NCBI GenBank assembly: GCA_017934475.1
Contig: JAGBJN010000006.1
Location: forward strand, 238,775 to 302,774
Length of the DNA: 64,000 bases
Reading direction: 5' to 3'
From: Clostridia bacterium
GTDB taxonomy: Bacteria; Bacillota; Clostridia; TANB77; CAG-508
Part shown: positions 52,155 through 60,785 of the stretch, in pieces
How the letters are laid out: the number at the start of each line of letters is the position of its first letter
Position numbering within the stretch: the first letter of the stretch is position 1
The notes under the pieces: generated by a model
The model's database searches: none
What the model saw: only the letters and a program-made list of their open reading frames with translations
What the model was told of the DNA's origin: nothing
Translations under genes and position numbers: made by a program

Positions 52155-53456
52155 TTAATCATCTATAGTACGATTAGCTTTCTTTACTTCATTTGTTTTT
52201 TGTATTTTTAATCTTTCTTCAACTAAAGTTTCATCTACTTTTAACTCTCTTATAAATTCTTCTTTTTCCTTTTCTATTCCTTCTTTTTCTTTGGTTTCAG
52301 TTTTTCCTATATCTAATAACTCAACATCATTTCCATTTTTAGATTTTCTAATTTGGCTAAATAAACTTGAAATAATCCCTGACTGTACATTTCCGTATTT
52401 ATCTATTTTGCATGGATTTAGCAATCTTAAAATACTACCAAATTCAATGTATTCACTTATATAGTGTAACATATCTTTTTTTCTTACTTTCTCATTTTCA
52501 AACTCTTTTATAAGTTTGTTTGGCTGAGTAAAATATGTTGTAATTGTTTCAGCAAGACCTCTTCCTTCAAATATATCTCCAATTATTTTAGTTTGTTTAG
52601 CATATCTTGAAGGTTCTTCTATCTTCTTCCCAATTGTCTCCATTACTTTTCTTGCAATAAATTGTGTTGCTCCTTCACTTATTTGATTATGCATGATTCT
52701 ATTATTAGGATTCTTTTTATAATTTAATTCAATTGTTGATAATCCTTGGAATGTAACATATGCGTCACTTTTTAATATTTTATCAACATTTTCCACGAAT
52801 TTTTCATACTCCTGTTTTTGTAATTCTGGACTTATTCCAGCATTTATATATACAGAATTTCCATTTTTAAAAATGATATCGTCTTTATTTAGTTTCGATG
52901 CTTTTATCATACATCTTTCCATTATATGTGTCCATTCATGAAATACTGTTTCTCTTATGTCTGATAAATTTTTTATATCTATTCCAGATAAATCATATTC
53001 ACTCCCATCAACTATCAATTTTTGACTGTCATCAAATAAAACTATTGCTTGTTTATCTTCATTGTTTGAGTCTTTATAAGTTATTGCGTGAGCACCAAAT
53101 TCTCTATTTATTCTACATTGTTTTTTATATTCGTCAGATGTTACAGCTAAACCATCATATTCAACAACATCATCTATCCCTTGTCTAAAATCTCCAAAGC
53201 ATAGTTTTCCCATTTGATTTTCTAGCTTTAAAACTACATCTTTAGCAGATACTCCTCCTTCTGTAAGTTTTTCAATAGAAGTTGCATACTCATACATAAG
53301 CACCGTTGTTAAATTTTCAGAATCTTTATCTATCCCTTTATCCCATTCTCCATCATTATTTTTTTCTTCAACAACATTGTTTATATATTTTAATAATTCT
53401 CTATTTCCATTTCTTTTATAGTTTTTTAATACATCATCAATAAATATTACTTTCAT
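52155..53456 (-). CDS. Putative zinc metalloprotease with HEWTH motif
   Basis: The 433-residue protein is not in a family I can name. At residues 172-180 it reads FHEWTHIME, an HExxH zinc motif in a helix, and at 258-266 NQISEGATQF supplies a plausible Glu ligand (Glu261) 84 residues on. The N-terminus (MKVIFIDDVLKNYKRNGNRE) and a C-terminal Glu/Lys-rich coil (about 375-430) flank it. No signal peptide. It overlaps the next gene's upstream ORF and is in an operon with an MBL hydrolase and a phosphoesterase. Confidence 0.55.
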   Translation of the reverse strand: MKVIFIDDVLKNYKRNGNRELLKYINNVVEEKNNDGEWDKGIDKDSENLTTVLMYEYATSIEKLTEGGVSAKDVVLKLENQMGKLCFGDFRQGIDDVVEYDGLAVTSDEYKKQCRINREFGAHAITYKDSNNEDKQAIVLFDDSQKLIVDGSEYDLSGIDIKNLSDIRETVFHEWTHIMERCMIKASKLNKDDIIFKNGNSVYINAGISPELQKQEYEKFVENVDKILKSDAYVTFQGLSTIELNYKKNPNNRIMHNQISEGATQFIARKVMETIGKKIEEPSRYAKQTKIIGDIFEGRGLAETITTYFTQPNKLIKEFENEKVRKKDMLHYISEYIEFGSILRLLNPCKIDKYGNVQSGIISSLFSQIRKSKNGNDVELLDIGKTETKEKEGIEKEKEEFIRELKVDETLVEERLKIQKTNEVKKANRTIDD

Positions 53457-53489
53457 CTTATCTCCTTATAGATTAAGATAATATCTCTA

Positions 53490-54326
53490 TTATATTTTAT
53501 CTACATCTATTCCCAATCTTTTAAAGTTTTCATTTACTTTAGTTAGATCTCTATATCTTCCTTCTTTTAATTCATAATGATAATTACTTTTTTCTATATT
53601 TAAATCTTCATCTTCTAATTCTTTATCTAAATCATATGGTACTCTTATAAATTGAAATGCAATTTCAGAAGTATATTCTTTTGATCCATATTCTCCTTCA
53701 ATAATCATATAGTAACTTCTTGTTGTTTCTATTGGATTACTATCTTTATTTTCATTTCTTATAACATCAAAAGAGTTTCCTACACTACCGACATTTATTA
53801 ATGTTTTATTATATATTTTATCTAAGTAAGGATGATGAATATGTCCATACAAAACAACATCTGCAATTTCTTGGCTATCAGTTTTTTCACTTGGTAAAAA
53901 CATTTCATATTTTGTTTCAATACTGTCTACATTTAAAACAGTTTTATTATTTGCAGTTGGAGTTGCATGAAATAATCTTACTAAACTACCGCTTAAATAA
54001 AACTCATAACTAAACGGAAGACTTAAAAGATATTCTCTGTCTTCATTAGAAATTAAAGATTGATTCCATATTATTCTTTTTTGTTCTTGTTCTGGCAATT
54101 CATCAAAATTTAAGTGTTCTTTTGAAAAATACTCATCTGTATTTCCTTGCAGAACAATATCACATTTTTTTCTTACTATATCAAAGCATTCTTTTGAATG
54201 AACACCTTTTGCTATTGTATCTCCTAAACATATTATTTTATCTACATTTCTTTTTTCAATATCACTAATAGTTGCTTTTAATGCTTCTAAGTTTCCATGT
54301 ACATCTGATATTATTGCTATTTTCAT
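53490..54326 (-). CDS. Calcineurin-like metallophosphoesterase
   Basis: The 278-residue protein has the dinuclear-metal motifs MKIAIISDVHGNLEALKA, ICLGDTIAKG, VLQGNTDEYF, VLYGHIHHP and LINVGSVGN. It belongs to the YfcE/SapB-like group. Substrate unknown. The C-terminal ~60 residues (VPYDLDKELEDEDLNIEKSN) are helical and specific. A GGGAG-like site precedes the ATG. Confidence 0.85.
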   Translation of the reverse strand: MKIAIISDVHGNLEALKATISDIEKRNVDKIICLGDTIAKGVHSKECFDIVRKKCDIVLQGNTDEYFSKEHLNFDELPEQEQKRIIWNQSLISNEDREYLLSLPFSYEFYLSGSLVRLFHATPTANNKTVLNVDSIETKYEMFLPSEKTDSQEIADVVLYGHIHHPYLDKIYNKTLINVGSVGNSFDVIRNENKDSNPIETTRSYYMIIEGEYGSKEYTSEIAFQFIRVPYDLDKELEDEDLNIEKSNYHYELKEGRYRDLTKVNENFKRLGIDVDKI

Positions 54327-54347
54327 ATAATTACTCCCTTTTACTAT

Positions 54348-54987
54348 TTATCTTTCCTCTTCATCTTTATTTTTTACAACATAATTATAACATAATATTT
54401 CTCCATCATTTAGTCTTGTAACTTTAATTCCATTTTTTTGTTCATAATCTATTACTTTAGCTTGCATAGTCTCATTTGCTTTTTGGAAATGAGGATAAAG
54501 ATAAATATCAACTAATCCAAGACCAGCATATGAATCAAGTTCTACATCATATTTAGGTTTTGTTCCTTTTTTTATATCATAATAATATTTAGTATCTTTT
54601 TGTAAAAATATAGAACCTGCACTTTCTCCTATATAAACTCCATGTTCTAAAAATGCTAATATATTTTTTTAATTTAGGATTATTATTTAATTTTAGTAAT
54701 GGAGTAACATCACCACCTAAAGCATATATAACATCATAATCTAATATTACATCTAAACTACTTTCATCTAAATCAATTACATCTACTTGTTTTGCTCCAA
54801 CACTCAAAAAATTTTCTTTAACATTTTCCCTTGCTACATAATTACCTGTTCCTTCAGGAGCAGCATTAGCTAATACCATTACTTTTTTGTCTGATGATAT
54901 TTCTTTAAACAATTCTACATTATCATCAGACACATAATTATTTATTGAATTAAATCCACCTGATGTTACTAATATATTATTTTTCAT
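54348..54987 (-). pseudogene. Peptidase E (S51)-like protein, frameshifted in a T7 run
   Basis: The ORF MKNNILVTSGGFNSINNYV, VMVLANAAPEGTGN and VIYALGGDVTPLLKLN is the N-terminal half of a dipeptidase E / type 1 glutamine amidotransferase-like protein. It leaves frame at about 54664-54670, in a run of seven T (seven A on the coding strand). Deleting one base restores ILAFLEHGVYIGESAGSIFL, which holds the catalytic Ser of G-E-S-A-G, and continues to a stop at 54348. The restored protein would be about 212 residues, the normal size. Confidence 0.75.
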
Positions 54988-55023
54988 TTTTATTTCTCCC
55001 ATCTAATTTAAAACTATATTTTA

Positions 55024-55521
55024 TTAAGATTTTGTTCTATCTACTCTATATATTACATCAACTTCTTTTTCTGTAGGTTCTTCCCATTTAGATTGTAATT
55101 TATTCATTAATCCTTCATCTAAAAAGAAATCTGAACCACCTTTTCCTTCTACTATTCTTTTATTTCTCTCTTCTATATTTTTTTTCCAACTTTCATCATC
55201 AACACATACATAATGAAGTTCACAGTCCACGCCAATACTTTGATAATATTCTTTTATTTCTATTCTAGATTCACGAGTCCATAACCCTCTCTCAAAGATA
55301 ACATTTGCACCAGCTTTAACTATTTCTCCAACTTTTTTAGTCAAATATTTATTTAGTTTTTCAGAAAATACATTATAAAACTCTCCTTGTTCATTATCTA
55401 TTAATTCATATGTAGCTTCATCAGGAGAAATAATTACAGCATTATATTCATCTTTAATTCTTTTTGAATAAAAGCTTTTTCCACTACATATTTTTCCACA
55501 CAATATAATTGCTTTTGACAT
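55024..55521 (-). CDS. P-loop kinase-like ATPase
   Basis: The 165-residue protein starts MSKAIILCGKICSGKSFYSK with Walker A GKICSGKS and has the lid-like NKRIVEGKGGSDFF. The pattern is of the AAA_33 / zeta-toxin-like small kinase group. Substrate unknown. It lies in the minus-strand cluster with several small enzymes. GAGGAAAAG precedes the ATG. Confidence 0.7.
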   Translation of the reverse strand: MSKAIILCGKICSGKSFYSKRIKDEYNAVIISPDEATYELIDNEQGEFYNVFSEKLNKYLTKKVGEIVKAGANVIFERGLWTRESRIEIKEYYQSIGVDCELHYVCVDDESWKKNIEERNKRIVEGKGGSDFFLDEGLMNKLQSKWEEPTEKEVDVIYRVDRTKS

Positions 55522-55545
55522 ACTTTTCCTCCTTTTATCCTCTAA

Positions 55546-55650
55546 TTAATCTCTAAATTTTAATTTAATTGCTTCTATTTTATTATCATAATCATTATCG
55601 TCAATTTTTATATCCTTGGAATACTCTAAATTTTCAAATTGTAAACCTAT
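55546..55650 (-). pseudogene. Gene fragment, unrecognised
   Basis: On the minus strand an open stretch of about 34 codons without an ATG reads GLQFENLEYSKDIKIDDN and NKIEAIKLKFRD, then TAA at 55546-55548. It has protein-like composition but no start, so it is probably the tail of a decayed gene between the two flanking genes. Confidence 0.25.
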
Positions 55651-55663
55651 TTATTTAATATCT

Positions 55664-56443
55664 CTAATTTAATTCATTTAATATGATAGCAAACTCTAAA
55701 GCTATAATTGCAACTTCTTTTTTCTTATCTATATTTACTAACCCACTTAAACTTCTTTCATCCCATTCTACACTATCTAAATTATCTCCAGCATAATAGA
55801 ATGTAAAATAATCTATTCCTAATTTTTTACATACCGCTGCTATAGTTGCACCTTCCATCTCAACTGTTTTAACATTTAAGTTTTTAAAATATTCTATCTT
55901 ATCTACAGTTTCTCTATAAAAAGCATCAGTTGTCCATGTTGCACCTATAGTATAATCAAAATCATATTTTTTAATTAAATCTATAAATTCATCTTGATAT
56001 TTAGGATTTAATTCTATAGTATCACTTGCTTCAGCATAATGATAACTTGTTCCTTCATCTCTATATGCTAAATTTGGTATTACTATAGAACAATCTTTTA
56101 TATTAGAATCTAAAACTCCACAATTTCCAAATATAATAAATTTTTCTACTCCTTGTGCTCGAAGTTCTTCTATATCAGCTGCTATAATTGGAGCACCTAC
56201 CCCTGCCATAAAGAATGTAAAATGTTTGTCTTTATAATTTAATATATATACATTTTTTTCAAAATTAGCATTTTTAATTGATCCAACTTCTCTACATTTA
56301 AACTTTTCGATAATATCATTAAATAAGTATCTAGAAAATACCCCAATTGCAACTTTAGGAAGTCTAATATTACTATCTTGTCCTTCTTTAAATCTAATTC
56401 CTGTTGGTTTTATAAATGGTTCTCCTGTTCCATATTTAATCAT
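55664..56443 (-). CDS. Nucleoside phosphorylase
   Basis: The 259-residue protein is a PNP/UDP-family phosphorylase. The motifs are MIKYGTGEPFIKP, FFMAGVGAPIIAADIEELRA, FIIFGNCGVLD, TTDAFYRETVDKIEYF and the purine-site VKTVEMEGATIAAVCKKLGI. It splits a nucleoside with phosphate into base and ribose-1-phosphate. Base specificity is not obvious from the sequence. GGAGAATG precedes the start. Confidence 0.85.
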   Translation of the reverse strand: MIKYGTGEPFIKPTGIRFKEGQDSNIRLPKVAIGVFSRYLFNDIIEKFKCREVGSIKNANFEKNVYILNYKDKHFTFFMAGVGAPIIAADIEELRAQGVEKFIIFGNCGVLDSNIKDCSIVIPNLAYRDEGTSYHYAEASDTIELNPKYQDEFIDLIKKYDFDYTIGATWTTDAFYRETVDKIEYFKNLNVKTVEMEGATIAAVCKKLGIDYFTFYYAGDNLDSVEWDERSLSGLVNIDKKKEVAIIALEFAIILNELN

Positions 56444-56478
56444 TTTACATTCTCCTTTTAAGTATTATTTTTTTATAA

Positions 56479-57276
56479 TTAAATTTCTATAACGTCAAAA
56501 TCATCTGGCACAATAACATTATTTTTAAAATATTGTTTTGCTTCTTCTGTATATAACTCTTTTTTATTTTCATGAGTTTCCTCAGTATGGTATAAAATTA
56601 AATTTTTTATATTTAAACTATTCATTTTTTCACATACTGATTTAACTGTTGAATGATGTTTTTCATAAGGTTTAAATATAGCCTCTTCAGCCTCTAAACA
56701 AAATGCCTCATGCATCACATAATCTGCATTTTCAATTTTAGGATAAATTTCTGGATTACATTCCTCATCTCCTAAAAAACAAACTCTTTTATCATTTAAC
56801 ATTACTTCAAACCCTAGTAAAGCATTCTTTCCAGCCTTCATATCTATAGTTGTAAATTCCAACCCTGCTGCATTAAATTTATCTCCATCTGCTAATACAT
56901 GTATTTCAATACCATCATCTATCGATTTAATTGCTTTTGCTGGAAATAGATGAGAATATATAGCAGGTATCGCTTCAGCAACTTCACTATTACAATAGAT
57001 ACTTAGTTTTTCAGTGTATTCAGCTGTTCCAAATAATTTACTCATTTTTTTAAGCATCCACATTAAACCTAAAATATGATCTGTATGGCAATGAGAAATA
57101 AATATTTCATGAACATCTTTTAAATCTATGTCCTCTTGTTTTAATCTTCTGACTATTTCAGCCCCTCCACCAGTATCAACTAATAAAAATTCCTTATTAT
57201 TTTTAATTAAAAAACATGTATTATATAAATCATAAGTAAATCCATGTCCTGTTCCTAACATTATTATCTCTTTCAT
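56479..57276 (-). CDS. MBL-fold hydrolase, RNase Z-like
   Basis: The 265-residue protein has the five MBL motifs: MLGTGHGFTYDLYNTCFLI, FISHCHTDHILGLMWML, VCFLGDEECNPEI, DYVMHEAFCLE and LILYHTEETHENKK. The start resembles the RNase Z/arylsulfatase-like branch, but the tRNA exosite is not visible. It is probably a small-molecule hydrolase. It is first in the minus-strand cluster here, with AAAGGAG before the ATG. Confidence 0.82.
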   Translation of the reverse strand: MKEIIMLGTGHGFTYDLYNTCFLIKNNKEFLLVDTGGGAEIVRRLKQEDIDLKDVHEIFISHCHTDHILGLMWMLKKMSKLFGTAEYTEKLSIYCNSEVAEAIPAIYSHLFPAKAIKSIDDGIEIHVLADGDKFNAAGLEFTTIDMKAGKNALLGFEVMLNDKRVCFLGDEECNPEIYPKIENADYVMHEAFCLEAEEAIFKPYEKHHSTVKSVCEKMNSLNIKNLILYHTEETHENKKELYTEEAKQYFKNNVIVPDDFDVIEI

Positions 57277-57374
57277 GATTTTTTGCTCCTTTAATCTAAT
57301 TATTTTTTCTCATTTAAATATATCTTTGTTTAATTTCTTTTGCTTCATTTTTTCTACATTTATATCTTCATTTA

Positions 57375-57408
57375 TGATGCGATATTATTTTTTTATTCTA
57401 TCACATCA
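57375..57408. other. Hairpin in the gene-free stretch 57277-57718
   Basis: The 10-bp arms TGATGCGATA and TATCACATCA (one G-T pair) enclose a 14-nt AT-rich loop, followed on plus by a T run. The whole stretch 57277-57718 otherwise holds two more structures (57455-57486, 57541-57650) and no convincing gene; a plus-strand open frame there is Phe/Leu-rich and lacks a ribosome site. Confidence 0.45.
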
Positions 57409-57454
57409 TTTTTTGTTAATTATATCATCAATTTTTTTACTTGTATATACAAAT

Positions 57455-57486
57455 GAAAGATTATCCAATTATTTAGATAATCTTTC
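57455..57486. other. Hairpin near the leader repeat, copy B
   Basis: The 11-bp arms GAAAGATTATC and GATAATCTTTC enclose a 10-nt loop. On minus it follows a short frame (about 34 codons, MKVLKGVFIKDLKDYLNNW at its start) that has GGAGG before its ATG. This may be the remnant of a gene downstream of repeat B. Confidence 0.4.
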
Positions 57487-57540
57487 AAATCTTTTATAAA
57501 AACTCCCTTTAATACCTTCATATAACCTCCATCTCTCTTT

Positions 57541-57650
57541 ATTTTAATTTAAGAACTTAAATCACCTCTGAGCGGGTTGTGTAGACACCATTGCAGTGTT
57601 ATCTAACCATGTATAATGTCCAGTTGATATGTTTCCAGAGCACTCATCTT
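57541..57650 (-). repeat. Leader repeat, copy B
   Basis: About 100 nt of this stretch aligns without gaps to 59281-59390 at roughly 65% identity by eye. Shared blocks include ATTTTAATTTAA, GGGTTGT, TTGCA and TAACCATGTATA. Both lie just upstream (on minus) of a ribosome-site-like GATGG and an ATG. Function unknown. Confidence 0.6.
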
Positions 57651-57718
57651 ATAAAAAATATTAATTTTTTTCTAATATTTACTAAAGTATATATTATTTC
57701 TTTTATTTTTTCAATTAG

Positions 57719-58582
57719 TTATTTCTTATCTTTTTTACTCTCTAATAATTGATTATTATCAATATATTTGTAATTTAATTGGTTTTCTCTACTTATTATC
57801 GTTTCTCCTAATTTTCCTTCTAAATCTTCACGTGCTATTTTTGCAACTTCTCCTCCTGATTTAGCTATCTTTCTGTTTTCTTTTAATCCTTTAGGTTTAT
57901 GTTTCTTTGCGAGTTCCCTTGTTGCTATTTCACCTAAATCTGTTAACGCTACTTCAACATCTGTCATATTATCTCTTAAAGATTCTTTTCTTATATTTTT
58001 ATGTGCTTTATATTCTGAAGCTTTCATTCCAGACCATGTTTTATATATATCATTTGTTAAAATAGCATATTCTAAATTTTCTGTTATTCCATTTTTTTTC
58101 AAAATATCTGTTAATTTCTTTCTATCTAATATTCCTTTTAGTCTTGCTTCTATCCATCTATCATCATATCCTTTATTTCTGTAATAATCTATTGCTCTAT
58201 TTATAGCATTTTCTGGATCAAAAATTTCATTAATTCTCTCTTTACCTAAAGAAGCTAGCCATAGTTTAAAAGGTTCTGCTTTTTGACTTGGCACAGATTC
58301 AATTAATCTAAATATTCCTTCTGTATCTAAAGTATCTGTTTCTCTATGTTTTCCATCTTTTGCTTTCATTTTCAACTGCACGATTTTTTCGTGCAGTTGA
58401 CTTCCTTCTGCAATTAATCTACGTTTTAAATCACTCCAATAGTTTCTAGGAATTTTACTTTCTGTCAAAGCACTTATAACATCAACAACACTAAAATAAT
58501 ATTCCTCTTTTTCAGCATTCCAAATACTTCTTATTTCTTTTCCTTCAAAAAGGTTCGTAATTGTATCTAATTTATTATCCAT
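57719..58582 (-). CDS. BRO-N family (phage antirepressor-type) protein
   Basis: The 287-residue protein has a BRO-N N-terminal domain with FEGKEIRSIWNAEKEEYYFS, VVDVISALTESKIPRNYWSD and LKRRLIAEGSQLHEKIVQLK, and RLIESVPSQKAEPFKLWLAS. A C-terminal basic helical part follows. BRO proteins bind DNA and occur in phages and host genomes; some are antirepressors. No phage gene is near it. An AAAGGAGG site precedes the ATG. It carries a 12-bp perfect inverted repeat in its coding sequence. Confidence 0.75.
   Translation of the reverse strand: MDNKLDTITNLFEGKEIRSIWNAEKEEYYFSVVDVISALTESKIPRNYWSDLKRRLIAEGSQLHEKIVQLKMKAKDGKHRETDTLDTEGIFRLIESVPSQKAEPFKLWLASLGKERINEIFDPENAINRAIDYYRNKGYDDRWIEARLKGILDRKKLTDILKKNGITENLEYAILTNDIYKTWSGMKASEYKAHKNIRKESLRDNMTDVEVALTDLGEIATRELAKKHKPKGLKENRKIAKSGGEVAKIAREDLEGKLGETIISRENQLNYKYIDNNQLLESKKDKK
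58372..58400. repeat. Perfect 12-bp inverted repeat inside the BRO gene
   Basis: Arms TCAACTGCACGA (58372-58383) and TCGTGCAGTTGA (58389-58400) are separated by five T. It encodes the palindrome-like peptide QLHEKIVQL. Confidence 0.8.
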
Positions 58583-58675
58583 AATAATATACCTCCTTTA
58601 ATTTACGAGAACTTTTGTTTGTATTGTATCATGAATTACTTCTTTATTCAATAATTTACCATAAAAAAATAAAAG

Positions 58676-58707
58676 AACATATCGACATCTTTCGACATCG
58701 ATATGTT
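58676..58707 (-). terminator. Terminator after the GNAT gene
   Basis: Arms AACATATCGA and TCGATATGTT enclose a 12-nt loop. On minus a T-rich run follows. It lies between the GNAT stop and the BRO promoter. Confidence 0.7.
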
Positions 58708-58721
58708 TCCTTACTACATTT

Positions 58722-59264
58722 TTAATTATCTATTTTATTTATAAATGAATATATTTTCATATCATGATATCCATCTATTAATTTTAAATAATTTCTTAAT
58801 ACACCTTCATATTTAAGTCCACTTTTTTCCATAACTCTTTGTGATGCAATATTGTTTATTTCACATCCACCAAAGAATCTGTTGACTCTTAAACTATTTA
58901 TAGCAAATTCTTTTACACTATTTAAAGCCTCTGTCATATACCCTTTTTTTTGATATTTATTATCAATAGCATAGTTAAATTCAAGAGATTCATTATAATT
59001 ATCTACATTTAGATTAATTGAGCCAATTACAATTCCATCTTTTAATGTTATAAGCCAATTATAGTATTCTTTATTTTCGTATTTTTTTTCTATATCTTTT
59101 AAAGATTCTTTTTCTTGTTCTAAACTTCTTGGTTCCTTATTTGCATAATATAAAAAATCTTCATTATTGATAAAGCTATTAAATATAGCTTCTGCATCTG
59201 TTTCTTTGAATTCTCTTAAAATTAATCTATCTGTTTTAAGTTCTATTGTACCTAAATGATTCAT
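58722..59264 (-). CDS. GNAT N-acetyltransferase (RimJ/RimL type)
   Basis: The 180-residue protein starts MNHLGTIELKTDRLILREFK and has FNSFINNEDFLYYANKEPRS, IDNKYQKKGYMTEALNSVKE with the acetyl-CoA loop, and IASQRVMEKSGLKYEGVLRN. This is the Acetyltransf_3 pattern. The acceptor is unknown. The start at 59264 is preferred because AAGGATGG lies upstream; an earlier ATG contains that site. The leader repeat A lies just upstream. Confidence 0.85.
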   Translation of the reverse strand: MNHLGTIELKTDRLILREFKETDAEAIFNSFINNEDFLYYANKEPRSLEQEKESLKDIEKKYENKEYYNWLITLKDGIVIGSINLNVDNYNESLEFNYAIDNKYQKKGYMTEALNSVKEFAINSLRVNRFFGGCEINNIASQRVMEKSGLKYEGVLRNYLKLIDGYHDMKIYSFINKIDN

Positions 59265-59280
59265 TTTTACCATCCTTCTT

Positions 59281-59390
59281 ATTTTAATTTAATAACTGAA
59301 ACGACCTCACAATGGGTTGTATATGGAGCGTTGCATAGTGGTTTAACCATGTATATGGTACCAGGAACATATCTACGCTCCATACTCGTA
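59281..59390 (-). repeat. Leader repeat, copy A
   Basis: This stretch aligns to 57541-57650 (about 65%). It has a 10-bp stem TATGGAGCGT (59322-59331) with ACGCTCCATA (59375-59384), which copy B lacks. On minus it could also be read as a 34-residue frame (59279-59383) starting MERRYVPGTIYMVK, but the changes between copies do not look coding. It lies between the methyltransferase stop and the GNAT ribosome site. Confidence 0.65.
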
Positions 59391-59408
59391 AATTGTAATT
59401 TCTTGTTC

Positions 59409-60128
59409 TTATACTTTTTTTCTTAAAACAATAGCAATAAAATTTAGATATTTACAAGCTCCTGCATCTATCGCTTTTTTATCATTTTTAGAATATTCAT
59501 TATCACATTTAATCCAATCTTGCCAACATTCTTCATTGCTTTCCATTTCATATATTGAAACAATTTCACTTTTCTTTGATTTTGAAACAATATTTTTCCA
59601 ATATTCAATATCATGAATATAATCTAATTGCTCTGTTGTCCAAGATAATAATAATTCTTTTGGAATATGCTCGTGACAATCTTTTTTCATTCCTGGTACA
59701 ACTATATAAATATATCCACCTTTTTTAACAAAAGGTAAAAGCTTATCATCTAAATATTTCTCATCTCTACCAAAATAGTTATAAGAATCTGTGCTAACAA
59801 CTGCATCAAAAAATTCTTTTTCATATTTTAAATCTGTTGCGTCCATTTTTACTGGAATTATTTGTTCCTCTGTTACTCCCATTTCAGCAAAAAATCTTTT
59901 ATTTTCTTCTGGATTACTCCAAAGGTCAGTTGCATAAACTTTAAATCCATATTCTTTTACTAAAAAAATTGATGTGATACCTTGTCCACTTCCTAAATCC
60001 ATAACAATTGAACCTGATTTTATATTATTATCTTTCATAAGTTCTTCTTCTAATTTTAATGGATTAGGTCCCATAATTTTTTGATTAACCAAATCTATAT
60101 TATATTTTTCTGTTCTTTTATATTCCAT
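59409..60128 (-). CDS. Class I SAM-dependent methyltransferase
   Basis: The 239-residue protein has the SAM motif IVMDLGSGQGITSIFLVKEY at about 41-60, YATDLWSNPE, VKMDATDLKY and FFDAVVSTDSYNYFG. The fold is Rossmann, and the middle resembles small-molecule methyltransferases of the cyclopropane-synthase-like type. Substrate unknown. It lies 3 nt after the PAP2 gene and is probably cotranscribed with it. Confidence 0.82.
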   Translation of the reverse strand: MEYKRTEKYNIDLVNQKIMGPNPLKLEEELMKDNNIKSGSIVMDLGSGQGITSIFLVKEYGFKVYATDLWSNPEENKRFFAEMGVTEEQIIPVKMDATDLKYEKEFFDAVVSTDSYNYFGRDEKYLDDKLLPFVKKGGYIYIVVPGMKKDCHEHIPKELLLSWTTEQLDYIHDIEYWKNIVSKSKKSEIVSIYEMESNEECWQDWIKCDNEYSKNDKKAIDAGACKYLNFIAIVLRKKV

Positions 60129-60131
60129 TTT

Positions 60132-60785
60132 TTAATCATCTCCCTTAATTAAATCTATGGTTGACTTAAATGTCATTAGTAATGCTGAAGATATAACTAT
60201 TCCACCTATAATATCAGTAAACCAATGAACCCCTGATATGAGTCTTCCTATAACAGTAATAACTATAATAATAAATGACATTATATTAATAATTTTTGTT
60301 AATTTATTATTAAATATTTTTCTATTTATTAAAATAGAACTACCACAAAGGCAGATTGTCATTAAAGTATGTGATGATGGATAAGATGCTTCTAAAAAGC
60401 CATCCATCAGTATTGGTCTATAATTAACTATAACTTTTTCAAAAAATAAGTATAAAGAAATTACAACAATATAAAAAAATCCTAAAATTATAATCTCTTT
60501 ATCAACTTTGAATAGACTTCTTCTTTTTATTAATTGAATAAGTCCTATTAAAGCGTAAGCTATAACTAAAAAAATAGGAACAAGTCCTAGCCAATCTGTA
60601 ATATGATACCAAATCATATTTACCCCAATAGAATTAAAAACAAATTGATTAATTGTTGCAAACCCAATTTCTGTGTTATTTACTCCAACTTGTTTTACAT
60701 CTACTACTTTAACTAAAATTGTGAATCCTATTGCTAATAATATTAAAATAATACTGATTAAAAAATTTCTTTTATCCTTTTTCAT
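60132..60785 (-). CDS. PAP2-family membrane phosphatase
   Basis: The 217-residue protein has about six helices and the PAP2 motifs: KVIVNYRP, SYPSSHTLMTICL (PSSH in place of PSGH) and GRLISGVHWFTDIIGG. It should remove phosphate from lipids such as phosphatidate or undecaprenyl pyrophosphate. The ATG at 60785 has GGAGG 9 nt upstream and lies in one arm of a 9-bp inverted repeat, so its initiation may be masked. Confidence 0.85.
   Translation of the reverse strand: MKKDKRNFLISIILILLAIGFTILVKVVDVKQVGVNNTEIGFATINQFVFNSIGVNMIWYHITDWLGLVPIFLVIAYALIGLIQLIKRRSLFKVDKEIIILGFFYIVVISLYLFFEKVIVNYRPILMDGFLEASYPSSHTLMTICLCGSSILINRKIFNNKLTKIINIMSFIIIVITVIGRLISGVHWFTDIIGGIVISSALLMTFKSTIDLIKGDD

Noticed and set aside
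57275-57499. Plus-strand frame of 74 codons in the gene-poor stretch
   Set aside because: It is almost only Phe, Leu, Ile and Ser from T-rich DNA, has no ribosome site, and runs through two hairpins.
59279-59383. Minus-strand 34-codon frame in leader repeat A (MERRYVPGTIYMVK start)
   Set aside because: Copy B does not keep the frame and the substitutions do not favour third codon positions. RNA or repeat is more likely.
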